Shown: one piece after another, positions 32,401 to 40,048 of the stretch | How positions within the stretch are numbered: position 1 is the stretch's first letter | Layout of the letters: every line of letters begins with the position of its first letter | Notes under the pieces: model-generated | What the model saw: only the letters and a program-made list of their open reading frames with translations | What the model was told of the DNA's origin: nothing | Databases searched by the model: none | Program-made: the position numbers and the translations under genes | Assembly (NCBI RefSeq): GCF_012844305.1 | Contig: NZ_JABANE010000015.1 | Coordinates: 41,906 to 105,905 of the forward strand | DNA: 64,000 nucleotides | Direction: 5' to 3' | Source of the DNA: Flammeovirga aprica JL-4 | Lineage (GTDB): Bacteria > Bacteroidota > Bacteroidia > Cytophagales > Flammeovirgaceae

Positions 32401-34385
32401 TCGGACCTCTAGAAACATTGTTATTGAACAAGGACGCTTACGGTGCATTCGCATCAGGTGACGGTGCTTGTTTAGGTTGTTCGGAGAAAACAGTAGTTCA
32501 CTTATTTACAGCTACAGTGGAGTCATTAATGAATCCAAGAGTTGAGAAGCATGTGAAATACTTAGACGAGTTGATCGGTAAGATGGAGAAACATCTTCAA
32601 ACGAAACTTGTCGGTACTGTCAATCTGAATGATACAGATATGATGTCGAAAATTGTCACTGAAATGCAGGACAAAGATTTGACAATGGCGGATATCACTA
32701 ACCGATTTGAAGAAGAAAAAGGCAGTGAGCCAATTGATCAAGAATGGCTAAGAAATACAAGTCAGCTGATTGCTCAATTGAAGCAACTGAAATGGAAATA
32801 TACGCAAGGTACAACAGGTGAAGGTCGTTCGAATATGGGTATTTGTAATGCCACAGGTTGTACATCAGTTTGGGGTAGTACTTATCCTTACAACCCTTAT
32901 CCATTCCCATGGGCCAACCATTTATTCCAAGATTCTACATCATTAGCAATGGGTGTATTTGAAGGACACATGGTGAAAATGGCTGAAGGATTTAAAGCGA
33001 TCCGTAAAGCGGAATTGGAATTAAGCGGAGAGTACAATCCAGCAGAGCACGATGACTTCTTCACTTACTTCAACTGGGAGCAATTCTCAGACGATGAGTG
33101 GCACCTTTGCCCTCCTGTAGTGGCACTTGGTGGTGACGGTTCTATGTATGATATCGGTTTCCAAAACCTATCAAGAATGATGGCTTCGGGTAAACCAATC
33201 AAAGTAATCGTTGTAGATACACAAGTATACTCTAACACAGGTGGTCAAGCATGTACTTCAGGCTTTATCGGTCAAGTATCAGATATGGCACAGTACGGTA
33301 AGGTTTGGAAAGGTAAATCAGAGCCTCGTAAGGAGATCGGTTTATTAGCAATGGCACATAGAAATACGTATGTATTGCAAGGTACATTGGCGAATACTAC
33401 TCAGATGATCGAAGGATTTATAGACGGTCTTCAAGCAAAACGCCCTGCCTTATTCAACTTGTATACAACATGTCAGCCGGAGCACGGTGTTGCGGATGAT
33501 TTAGGAGCACACCAAGCGAAATTAGCCTTAGAGTCTCGTTCTTACCCAATCTTCAAGTACAACCCTGAAATGGGCAAAACTACGGAAGAGAACTTCGACT
33601 TAGCGGGTAACCCTGATATGGAGAAAAACTGGCCTTCATACACATTGAAGTACCTAGAGAATGAGCAAGAGAAGGAAATGGAATTGGATATGACATTTGC
33701 GGACTTTGCCTTGACTGAAGCTCGTTTCAGAAAGCACTTCAGACAAGTTCCTCGTGATGCTTGGAATGAGGATATGGTAGTGATCAGTAAGTACCTTGAA
33801 ATGGACGCAGATGAAAGAGAAGGTAAATATCCATTCATCTGGGCTGTAGATAGAAAACAACACTTAAACAGAGTGTTAGTGGCTGATCCGATTGTGGAGT
33901 CTTGTGAAGAAAGAAGAGACTTCTGGATCATGCTGAAAGGTCTTGCAGGTGTGAAAGAACAACCTGAAGAAAATATCGAAGAGAAAATCAAAGCTGAAGT
34001 GGTTGGAAACATTGCTCAGGGATTGATGAAGTTAGCCGGTGGAGGTAACATGAACATGGAAAGTTTGGTAAACTCTACTGCCTCTTCTGACGCTGCATCA
34101 TCTCCTGAGTCTCCAGCAGGTGGTGAAAATCCAGACTATATCGCTCCATGGTTAGAAACAGAAGAATGTACTTCTTGCGATGAGTGTATTAAAGTCAACA
34201 GCAAAATTTTCAGCTATAATTCAGATAAAAAAGCCTTTGTCAAAAACTCTGACGGCGGTACGTATCAAGACATTGTGAAAGCAGCAGAAAAATGTACTGC
34301 TGGAGTAATTCACCCAGGTACACCGGCTAATATGGCGGAGAAAGACGTGGAAAAATGGATGAAAAGAGGAGAGAAATTTAATTAA
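29472..34385 (+). CDS. nifJ: Pyruvate:ferredoxin (flavodoxin) oxidoreductase, large single-chain form
   Basis: The protein has about 1637 residues, longer than the usual 1170-1200 of NifJ. The N-terminal POR domain reads GAYPITPSTQMGEYWAEEA. A gamma domain (VTVRFHSVGGWGAITTGKNLA) follows. Two 4Fe-4S motifs (CTACGDCYTVCPDTALPG and CKGCMECVKVCNDDALK) and the thiamine-diphosphate domain (GDGACLGCSEKTVVHLF, GGDGSMYDIGFQNLSRM, TQVYSNTGGQACTSG) come next. An extra ferredoxin-like tail (EECTSCDECIKVNSKIF) is at the C-terminus. It oxidises pyruvate to acetyl-CoA and CO2 and reduces ferredoxin. I chose ATG 29472; the frame is open to 29409. It is the first gene of the rnf operon, with 11 bases to rnfC, so its product probably fuels Rnf. 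Confidence 0.92.
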   Translation: MKDHKSSKAKYPGKRVAMDGNTVAIMCERESTDAAGAYPITPSTQMGEYWAEEAARGHLNISDKPLIFIEPEGEHAAAAVTAGLSMTGQRATNFSSGQGIAYMHESLYAAVGKRLTYVLNIGARAMTKSTLNVHAGHDDYHAVDDTGFFQLFAKKAQHVADLNIISHKIAELALTPGIIAQDGFLTTHLIESLSLPERELIKEYLGRPDDIIDTPTEAQRLIYGDQRRRIPEIWDVDNPLMAGLVQNQDAYMQSVAAQRPFFFDHIQEITDQAFKDFAELTGRLYERVMTYKIEDADYLILGQGSVVSSAEVVVDYLRETRGLKIGVVDLVMFRPFPADMLGHILKGRKGVVVLERLDQPLAEDLPIMREIRSVVTKCIENGAHRKNVPYPTLASYTKPEDFPVLYSGSFGMGSRDLQPEGIIGAVENMLPDGAQKKMFYLSIDFLKENPLSPKQRAYQESIQKAYPNIQDLAVRGSENPNLMPNGAVTVRFHSVGGWGAITTGKNLAMTLFDLLGYDIKANPKYGSEKKGQPTTYYLAAAPEPIRINCEYYFVDVVLSPDPNVFKHTNALAGLKKGGHFIIQSEKATPEEVWADIPKQYQKLIIQNDIHIWYIDGFKIAREEATDPELQLRMQGIAFQGAFFSASPLKEKAGLTDETLLKAIEDQLQYKFGAKGQRVVDDNMRVVKRGFTEIHEITNKELTTTSQKKDAGAVTVPKMLKERPVSESKLSDVHRFWEQTGNFYQRGMGNDNLTDPFIGLSLMPATTSLFRDMTGIRFEYPEWVPENCTACGDCYTVCPDTALPGLVSELSSVLDTVVKRVKKNHFEVTELPRAIRKMESQIRGLFNGENDEKISVNQQIHQVIDEAIANPDTEAKLVEELGWFKEELGDFKFALTRPYYNLNEKKQKNSGGLFSITLNPATCKGCMECVKVCNDDALKTVIQTEGAVAKLRSEWDLWEDLPTTPEKYNRIDDLEEKIGPLETLLLNKDAYGAFASGDGACLGCSEKTVVHLFTATVESLMNPRVEKHVKYLDELIGKMEKHLQTKLVGTVNLNDTDMMSKIVTEMQDKDLTMADITNRFEEEKGSEPIDQEWLRNTSQLIAQLKQLKWKYTQGTTGEGRSNMGICNATGCTSVWGSTYPYNPYPFPWANHLFQDSTSLAMGVFEGHMVKMAEGFKAIRKAELELSGEYNPAEHDDFFTYFNWEQFSDDEWHLCPPVVALGGDGSMYDIGFQNLSRMMASGKPIKVIVVDTQVYSNTGGQACTSGFIGQVSDMAQYGKVWKGKSEPRKEIGLLAMAHRNTYVLQGTLANTTQMIEGFIDGLQAKRPALFNLYTTCQPEHGVADDLGAHQAKLALESRSYPIFKYNPEMGKTTEENFDLAGNPDMEKNWPSYTLKYLENEQEKEMELDMTFADFALTEARFRKHFRQVPRDAWNEDMVVISKYLEMDADEREGKYPFIWAVDRKQHLNRVLVADPIVESCEERRDFWIMLKGLAGVKEQPEENIEEKIKAEVVGNIAQGLMKLAGGGNMNMESLVNSTASSDAASSPESPAGGENPDYIAPWLETEECTSCDECIKVNSKIFSYNSDKKAFVKNSDGGTYQDIVKAAEKCTAGVIHPGTPANMAEKDVEKWMKRGEKFN

Positions 34386-34396
34386 AGATTGAACCT

Positions 34397-35746
34397 ATGA
34401 AAATGTTGAATATTCATAAGGATACGTTCAAACATGGGGTTCATCCACCGGAGTACAAAGAAGAGACCAATCACCTGCCGATTCGTCAATTTGATTTCGC
34501 TCCGGTGCTAATTATACCCATGGCACAGCACATTGGGTCTCCTTCAGAAATTGTAGTAAGAGAGGGTCAGGAAGTGGAAAGAGGTCAACTGCTTGCAAAG
34601 TCTACAGGCTATGTGTCAGTACCGATTCACGCTCCTGCTGCAGGGATCATCCGTAAGATTGCGAATGTCCCTACCATCTCAGGAAAAATGTCTCCAGGAA
34701 TCTTCCTGGAGGTATTCCCTTTTTCTGGTCAAGAAGTAGCCGAAGGAATGCCCCTCGATCTAGAGACGGCAAGTGCAGATGAGATTTTGAAAGGTATTCA
34801 AGATGCAGGTATTGTTGGTTTGGGTGGAGCGGCTTTCCCGACTCACGTCAAGTTAAAAGTACCTGATGATAAGAATTGTGAAGTACTCTTGATCAACGGT
34901 ATCGAATGTGAGCCTTATCTCACTACCGATCATAGAGTAATGTTAGAACAGACTGAGGATGTCATTCATGGTATTAAATACTTGATGAAAGCAACGGGTG
35001 CACCGAAAGCGATCATCGGTATTGAAGCCAACAAAATGGATGCTGCGGAACATTTGGAACGTTTTATTCCAAAAGATCTTCCTATCGAAGTGAAAGTCGT
35101 TCCGGTAAAATATCCTCAAGGTGCTGAGAAAATGTTGATCACGTCCATTATGGGGGTTGAAGTTCCTTCAGGTGGATTGCCTATTGATGTAGGTGCAGTG
35201 GTGGTCAATGTGGCAACAGCTGCAGAGATTGGGCGTCTTCTTCCGCACGGTTGGGGCATCCAAGAAAGAGTGGTCACGATCACGGGTCCAGGAGTAAAAA
35301 ACAAAGGAAATTACCTTATTCCTATGGGAACTCCTTTACGTTACGTTTTGGATCAAGTGGGAATCAGTGACAACATCAGTGAGGTGTATATGGGTGGCCC
35401 AATGATGGGTATGGCCGTTTCCAACCTTGATATTTCAATTGTAAAAGGAACTTCTGGTATCCTAGTTTTCAATGATGAAGACGTGGTTTCCAGAAATGAA
35501 GAACACCCTTGTATCAAATGTGGTGCTTGTGTGGAAGCTTGTCCTTTATCCTTGAATCCATCAAGAATGGGTCTGATGGCAAAATTTAAAGCCTATGATC
35601 GAATGGCAGAGGAACAGAATTTATTGGACTGCTTCGAGTGTGGTTCATGTTCATTCGTTTGCCCTTCACATATCCCGCTGGTGCAATATTTCAGATTGTC
35701 AAAATCAATCGTTAGAAAACGAAAATCTGCGAAACAACATGCTTAA
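34397..35746 (+). CDS. rnfC: RnfC, electron-input subunit of the Rnf complex
   Basis: The protein has 449 residues. The N-terminal RnfC barrel-sandwich domain (HIGSPSEIVVREGQEVERGQLLAKS) is followed by the NADH/FMN-binding region (GIVGLGGAAFPTHVKLKVP, LINGIECEPYLTTDHRVML). Two 4Fe-4S motifs are near the end (CIKCGACVEACPLSLNP and CFECGSCSFVCPSHIPL). RnfC is the peripheral subunit that exchanges electrons with NAD(H). Length is near the typical 440-450 of Bacteroidota and clostridial forms. The stop overlaps the rnfD start by 8 bases. Confidence 0.96.
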   Translation: MKMLNIHKDTFKHGVHPPEYKEETNHLPIRQFDFAPVLIIPMAQHIGSPSEIVVREGQEVERGQLLAKSTGYVSVPIHAPAAGIIRKIANVPTISGKMSPGIFLEVFPFSGQEVAEGMPLDLETASADEILKGIQDAGIVGLGGAAFPTHVKLKVPDDKNCEVLLINGIECEPYLTTDHRVMLEQTEDVIHGIKYLMKATGAPKAIIGIEANKMDAAEHLERFIPKDLPIEVKVVPVKYPQGAEKMLITSIMGVEVPSGGLPIDVGAVVVNVATAAEIGRLLPHGWGIQERVVTITGPGVKNKGNYLIPMGTPLRYVLDQVGISDNISEVYMGGPMMGMAVSNLDISIVKGTSGILVFNDEDVVSRNEEHPCIKCGACVEACPLSLNPSRMGLMAKFKAYDRMAEEQNLLDCFECGSCSFVCPSHIPLVQYFRLSKSIVRKRKSAKQHA

Positions 35747-36755
35747 TAAAACATTACATATCAGTACTTCTCCCCACATTGTAAAGGGGAATAGTACGCA
35801 AGTGATAATGAAAAATGTTGTGTATGCCTTAATTCCGGCAGCCTTATTTTCCGTTTTCACTTTTGGTTTATCCGCTTTATTGGTCTTGGGTACCGCAGTT
35901 GCTTCTTGTCTTATCACAGAGTACGCTTTGTGTAAAGTTTCAGGAAGAAAAGTGACCACTTCAGATTATTCTGCAGTGATCACAGGTTTACTGTTGGGAA
36001 TGACCCTCCCTCCTGCCTTCCCATTATGGATGGTAGCTTGTGGAGGCTTCATTGCTATTGGCTTAGGAAAGTTTGTTTTTGGTGGATTAGGATACAATGT
36101 CTTTAATCCTGCCTTAGTAGGACGGGCTGTTCTGCAGGCGGCTTTCCCTGTAGCAATTACCACTTGGACAGATGCTTTATCCGCTGATCGTTTTACAAGT
36201 ATTCCATCTTCCGTTTTGGCCTTGCCATTTATGGAACCTGTATACGATATCACATCGGGAGCGACACCATTATCCGCTTTTAAATTTGATCATCATATTA
36301 CCCCTTCATTCGATCTTGCCTTTGGTATGATTGGAGGTTCATTGGGCGAAACAAGTAGCTTTTTGATCCTTGCAGGTGGTGTGTATTTGATGGTGAGAAA
36401 AATGGCGAACTGGAAGATTACAGCAAGTATTCTGACTTCAGTAATCGTTCTAAGTGGTGCCTTGCATTTGTTTAATGCAGAACTCTACCCTTCTCCATTG
36501 TTTATGTTATTCTCTGGAGGGTTAATGCTAGGTGCTTGTTTTATGGCAACTGACATGGTAGGATCTCCATTAACCACCAAAGGAATCATAGTTTACGGTG
36601 CTTTTATAGGAATCTTAGTCGTTGTAATCCGTATTTGGGGTGGACTCCCTGAAGGGGTAATGTACGCCATCTTACTCGGCAACGCATTATCTCCACAATT
36701 GGATCAATGGCTAAAACCTAGAGTTTACGGTACATCTAAAAAGAAAAAGTCATGA
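35739..36755 (+). CDS. rnfD: RnfD, membrane subunit with covalent flavin
   Basis: The protein has 338 residues with many hydrophobic helices. The flavinylation motif SGATPLSAFK (Thr carries FMN by phosphodiester bond) is present, as is the NqrB/RnfD signature GLGYNVFNPALVGRAVLQAAFP. The longer open frame from 35595 lies in rnfC coding sequence and gives an unrelated N-terminus. ATG 35739 (MLNKTLHISTSPHIV) is the family-like start and overlaps the rnfC stop, consistent with translational coupling. Confidence 0.96.
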   Translation: MLNKTLHISTSPHIVKGNSTQVIMKNVVYALIPAALFSVFTFGLSALLVLGTAVASCLITEYALCKVSGRKVTTSDYSAVITGLLLGMTLPPAFPLWMVACGGFIAIGLGKFVFGGLGYNVFNPALVGRAVLQAAFPVAITTWTDALSADRFTSIPSSVLALPFMEPVYDITSGATPLSAFKFDHHITPSFDLAFGMIGGSLGETSSFLILAGGVYLMVRKMANWKITASILTSVIVLSGALHLFNAELYPSPLFMLFSGGLMLGACFMATDMVGSPLTTKGIIVYGAFIGILVVVIRIWGGLPEGVMYAILLGNALSPQLDQWLKPRVYGTSKKKKS

Positions 36756-37435
36756 GTGCAACTATAGAACAACAGGAGCAACCAACATCCAACAGTAAGA
36801 AGATGTTGACGGCGATGGTCGGTATAGGAGCCTTGTGTGCTTTATTGATTGTACTGACTTATGAAGGAACCGCCGAAAGAATTGCTTTTCTAAAACAAGA
36901 AGCATTGCAAAATGCCATCTTCAAAGTACTTCCAGGCATTGAGAAAACAAGAGCTTTTTATTTGGACAAAGAGGGGCATTTCCAGCCTCTACCTGAAAAT
37001 CAAAAAGAAGCGACGGTAGTCTATGCAGGATTTACAGGTCAAGGTGAATTGGCAGGAATTGCAATCCAAGGAGCCGGTCAAGGGTATGCTGATGTGATCA
37101 AGGTATTGTATGGTTACAATCCTCAGAAAGAAGAGATCGTGGGTTTCTATGTACTGGAAAGTAAAGAGACGCCTGGTTTGGGAGATAAAATCGAAAAAGA
37201 TGAAATTTTCCTTGCCAACTTCGAAGCGATGGATGTAAAGCTGAATGCTGATAAATCACAGTTGATCAACCCTGTAACCACCGTAAAAAGTGGAGAAAAG
37301 AACAACTTATGGGAAGTAGACGGCATCACGGGTGCTACTATTTCATCAAGAGCCATTGGAAATATTCTGAATGAAAGTACTTCAGAAATGCTTCCAATTA
37401 TACAGCGTAATATTTCGGAATTTAAAATACAATAA
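36752..37435 (+). CDS. rnfG: RnfG, FMN-binding subunit
   Basis: The protein has 227 residues. One N-terminal transmembrane helix (MLTAMVGIGALCALLIVLTY) anchors a periplasmic FMN-binding domain. The flavinylation motif GITGATISSRAI is near residue 193, and ETPGLGDKIEKDEIFLANF is also typical. An ApbE flavin transferase is needed to attach the FMN and is not seen in this window. It overlaps rnfD by 4 bases. Confidence 0.96.
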   Translation: MSATIEQQEQPTSNSKKMLTAMVGIGALCALLIVLTYEGTAERIAFLKQEALQNAIFKVLPGIEKTRAFYLDKEGHFQPLPENQKEATVVYAGFTGQGELAGIAIQGAGQGYADVIKVLYGYNPQKEEIVGFYVLESKETPGLGDKIEKDEIFLANFEAMDVKLNADKSQLINPVTTVKSGEKNNLWEVDGITGATISSRAIGNILNESTSEMLPIIQRNISEFKIQ

Positions 37436-37437
37436 CG

Positions 37438-38076
37438 ATGAGTACAGTATTGGAAAAAGAACCTCCGAAAAAGAAAGACTTATCTACGGATGAGTTTATT
37501 AAAGGATTATGGAAAGAGAACCCTGTATTCGTACAGGTCTTGGGAATGTGTCCTGTTTTGGCTGTAACCAACACGGCAAGCAACGCCCTAGCAATGGGTT
37601 TAGCGACTGCCTTTGTATTACTAATGTCGAATATTTTAATCTCCGCATTACGTAATTTTATTCCAAAACAAGTAAGGATTTCCTCTTATATATTAATTAT
37701 CGCCACTTTCGTAACAATCATCGATTATGTCATCCAAGCCATCAGTGTAGAACTACACAAAAGCTTGGGAGCATTTATCTCTCTGATTGTAGTGAATTGC
37801 TTGATTTTGAGTAGAGCAGAAGCATTTGCCTCTAAAAATACCATCGGCAAATCCATCATGGATGCCTTGGGTATGGGAGTAGGTTTCACTTTTGGTCTAT
37901 TGTGCTTGGGCGTGGTGAGAGAATTACTAGGCAGTAAAAGTCTCTTTGGTTTTCAGGTATTCCCCGATCAGTTTCAAGACTGGATCGTGATGATTCTACC
38001 TGCAGGAGGATTCTTTACACTAGCATTTTGGCTTTTGGTATTTAATATTTTTAAATCTAAAAAGACATCATCATGA
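37438..38076 (+). CDS. rnfE: RnfE, integral membrane subunit
   Basis: The protein has 212 residues with about six hydrophobic helices. Family signatures are GLWKENPVFVQVLGMCPVLAVTNTASNALAMG and LIVVNCLILSRAEAFASKN, each with a conserved Cys. In the related Nqr complex these Cys hold an Fe centre between NqrD and NqrE within the membrane. The stop overlaps the rnfA start by 4 bases. Confidence 0.96.
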   Translation: MSTVLEKEPPKKKDLSTDEFIKGLWKENPVFVQVLGMCPVLAVTNTASNALAMGLATAFVLLMSNILISALRNFIPKQVRISSYILIIATFVTIIDYVIQAISVELHKSLGAFISLIVVNCLILSRAEAFASKNTIGKSIMDALGMGVGFTFGLLCLGVVRELLGSKSLFGFQVFPDQFQDWIVMILPAGGFFTLAFWLLVFNIFKSKKTSS

Positions 38077-38654
38077 ACAACGAACCTTTATGGGGCATTT
38101 TCTTAAATGCCTGTCTAATCAATAATTTTGTTTTAGCGTATTTTCTTGGAATTTGTCCTTTCCTTGGAGTTTCTGGAAAGGTGGATACGGCGACAAAAAT
38201 GGGGGGAGCGGTGACATTCGTTATGCTGATAAGTGCAGTTTGTGGATACGGCATTCATAGTTTACTTGTATTTATCGACGCGCCCTTCCTCCAATTGATC
38301 AGCTACATTGTTGTGATTGCCTCTACGGTACAATTGGTGGAAATGATCATCAAAAAGATGAGTCCTTCACTCTTCCAGGCGTTGGGTATTTTCTTACCCT
38401 TGATCACGACAAACTGTGCCATTTTAGGTCTTGTATTATTCCAAACCAACAAAGGTTATGACCTTCTTCAAAGTGTATTCTACGCTTTAGGAGCAGGTGC
38501 TGGATTTACAATCGCCTTATTACTGATGGCCGGATTACGTGAACAAATGGAATTTGCTGAAGTACCCAATGTGGTCAAAGGAACAGTTTTAACGCTGTTG
38601 ATCGGTGGTATTTTATCACTCACATTTATGGGATTTTCAGGACTAAATGGGTAA
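38073..38654 (+). CDS. rnfA: RnfA, integral membrane subunit
   Basis: The protein has 193 residues and about six hydrophobic helices. It is the paralogue of RnfE with inverted topology. Signatures are NNFVLAYFLGICPFLGVSGK and LPLITTNCAILGLVLFQ, providing the partner Cys residues for the intramembrane iron centre. It overlaps both rnfE and the next small gene, so it lies inside a tightly coupled unit. Confidence 0.96.
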   Translation: MNNEPLWGIFLNACLINNFVLAYFLGICPFLGVSGKVDTATKMGGAVTFVMLISAVCGYGIHSLLVFIDAPFLQLISYIVVIASTVQLVEMIIKKMSPSLFQALGIFLPLITTNCAILGLVLFQTNKGYDLLQSVFYALGAGAGFTIALLLMAGLREQMEFAEVPNVVKGTVLTLLIGGILSLTFMGFSGLNG

Positions 38655-38853
38655 TACTATGCTAATTAAATATTTCACAGCACTCTTAATTCTCGTTGTC
38701 ATTTTAGTGGCATGGATCGTAGTTCAATCGCTTTGGGGACAACTTTTCAAAGAAGAACTGAACGACGAAGACGTGCTGAAGCATAGATCACAATGTGGAA
38801 GCTGTTCGTGTGGAGCAGTTTGCAAGAAGCAATTCAAAAAAGCGAATGTTTAA
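38647..38853 (+). CDS. Small Cys-rich membrane protein, NqrM-like candidate maturation factor for Rnf
   Basis: The protein has 68 residues (64 from the internal Met at 38659). One transmembrane helix (about 5-30, YFTALLILVVILVAWIVV) is followed by a short tail with four Cys (SQCGSCSCGAVCKK). NqrM, needed to mature Na+-NQR by supplying iron to its membrane Cys4 centre, has the same size, single N-terminal helix and four-Cys tail. RnfA/RnfE share that centre. Because this gene overlaps the rnfA stop by 8 bases and is translated with it, I infer an iron-delivery role for Rnf. Sequence identity to NqrM is not obvious by eye. Confidence 0.65.
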   Translation: MGNTMLIKYFTALLILVVILVAWIVVQSLWGQLFKEELNDEDVLKHRSQCGSCSCGAVCKKQFKKANV

Positions 38854-38871
38854 ATTAAAAAAGATATTGAT

Positions 38872-39729
38872 ATGAGTTCATTAGCAGATTATAAAACAGA
38901 AACAACATATAAGGCGAAAGTGATTCTTAGTATTAGAGTTTCACCGTCTAAATCAGAAGAAGTTAGGGAAATTATTTTAGAAGTTGAAGATCCTAATTTC
39001 GAATGTAAAGTCAACCAAAGCTTTGGTGTTTTAGTAGAAAAAGAAGGCGATTTCGGTCAAAAATACCATCATAGATTATACAGCGTTTCTGATATTCCAG
39101 TGCGTGTAAATGGTAAGACTAGAATCACACTTTTGGTAAAGAGATGTAATTACGTTGATGCATTCAATGGTGAGCAATACAAAGGTGTATCTTCAAATTT
39201 CCTTTGTAGTAGAAAGGTATTGGATGAAGTAACTATCACTGGTCCTTTTGATTTAGCTTTCCAACTACCAAAAGACAAAACAGCCAATATGATTTTGATT
39301 GGTATGGGTACAGGTATTGCTCCATTTAGAGCATTTGTGAAGCATATTTACGAAAACGTCAAAGACTGGAAAGGTGCTGTAAGATTATTCTACGGTGCAA
39401 AAAGTGGTTTGGAAATGTTGTACATGAATGAGCAAAACGACGACTTGACACAATACTACGATAAAGCAACTTTCAAAGCATTCCAAGCGGTGACTTCTCA
39501 TGGTCAATGGTCTGATACGATCACTTTGGATGCCACAATTGAAAGTAAAGCGGAGGAAGTATTGAAGTTGTTGAATCAAAACAATACCTATATCTACGTT
39601 GCTGGTCACGAGAAAATCAAAGAGAATTTAGACAAAGCTTTTGCTACAATTCTCGGAAGTGAGGAAGCGTGGTTAGTTCGTAAGGCAGAGTTGATTGCCG
39701 GTCACAAGTGGGCTGAGGTGATTTACTAA
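38872..39729 (+). CDS. Ferredoxin-NADP+ reductase, plastid-type
   Basis: The protein has 285 residues. The FAD-binding motif HRLYSVSDIP matches RxYS. A second flavin/nucleotide region reads FLCSRKVLDEVTITGPFD. The NADP-binding motif is GMGTGIAPFRAFVKHIYE, followed by LFYGAKSGLEMLYMNE and YIYVAGHEKI. The C-terminus ends in WAEVIY, with the terminal Tyr that stacks on the flavin in plant-type enzymes. It should exchange electrons between reduced ferredoxin and NADP(H). Placement between rnfA and rnfB in a PFOR-Rnf operon suggests it shares the ferredoxin pool with Rnf. Confidence 0.88.
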   Translation: MSSLADYKTETTYKAKVILSIRVSPSKSEEVREIILEVEDPNFECKVNQSFGVLVEKEGDFGQKYHHRLYSVSDIPVRVNGKTRITLLVKRCNYVDAFNGEQYKGVSSNFLCSRKVLDEVTITGPFDLAFQLPKDKTANMILIGMGTGIAPFRAFVKHIYENVKDWKGAVRLFYGAKSGLEMLYMNEQNDDLTQYYDKATFKAFQAVTSHGQWSDTITLDATIESKAEEVLKLLNQNNTYIYVAGHEKIKENLDKAFATILGSEEAWLVRKAELIAGHKWAEVIY

Positions 39730-40048
39730 GGTCATAAAGATTTACTTTTTTTCACCTCTAAGGGGTGTACTTGGTGGTCCGTAGCGTCGAAACTTTGTTT
39801 TGGCGCTACTACATCATATTAGGGCTAGTTCATAAAATGCAATGAACTAGCGCAAGTGTTCAGCGAAGCGTCACTTGTGCTTGTAATTTCTATAAGTCTG
39901 AAGACTTATAGATGCATAAAAATAGAACTAAAAGTCTACAGACTTTTTACAATTGTAGGTCCAAGTCACACTTTCAGCTTAAGACTTGAGCCAGTGCTAT
40001 TTTAGTGAAGAGGTCCTATTTTATTTAACAATAAAAAAAGAACAAGAT
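39730..40048. repeat. Palindrome-rich intergenic block between FNR and rnfB
   Basis: At least four hairpins follow one another: GTAGCGTC/GGCGCTAC (39781-39809), CTAGTTCAT/ATGAACTAG (39825-39850), GCGCAAGTG/CACTTGTGC (39850-39880) and TCTATAAGTC/GACTTATAGA (39889-39912). The third has the same internal GTT-AGCG-GTCA pattern as hairpins at 27986 and 58756. No gene is seen. The block separates rnfB from the rest of the operon and could attenuate or process the transcript. Confidence 0.7.

Noticed and set aside
33542..34012. 156-codon minus-strand frame inside the PFOR gene
   Set aside because: It is fully antisense to a conserved coding region, with Ser-rich shadow composition.
35595..35738. 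N-terminal extension of RnfD
   Set aside because: It lies in the rnfC reading region and encodes residues unlike any RnfD; the ATG at 35739 fits the family.
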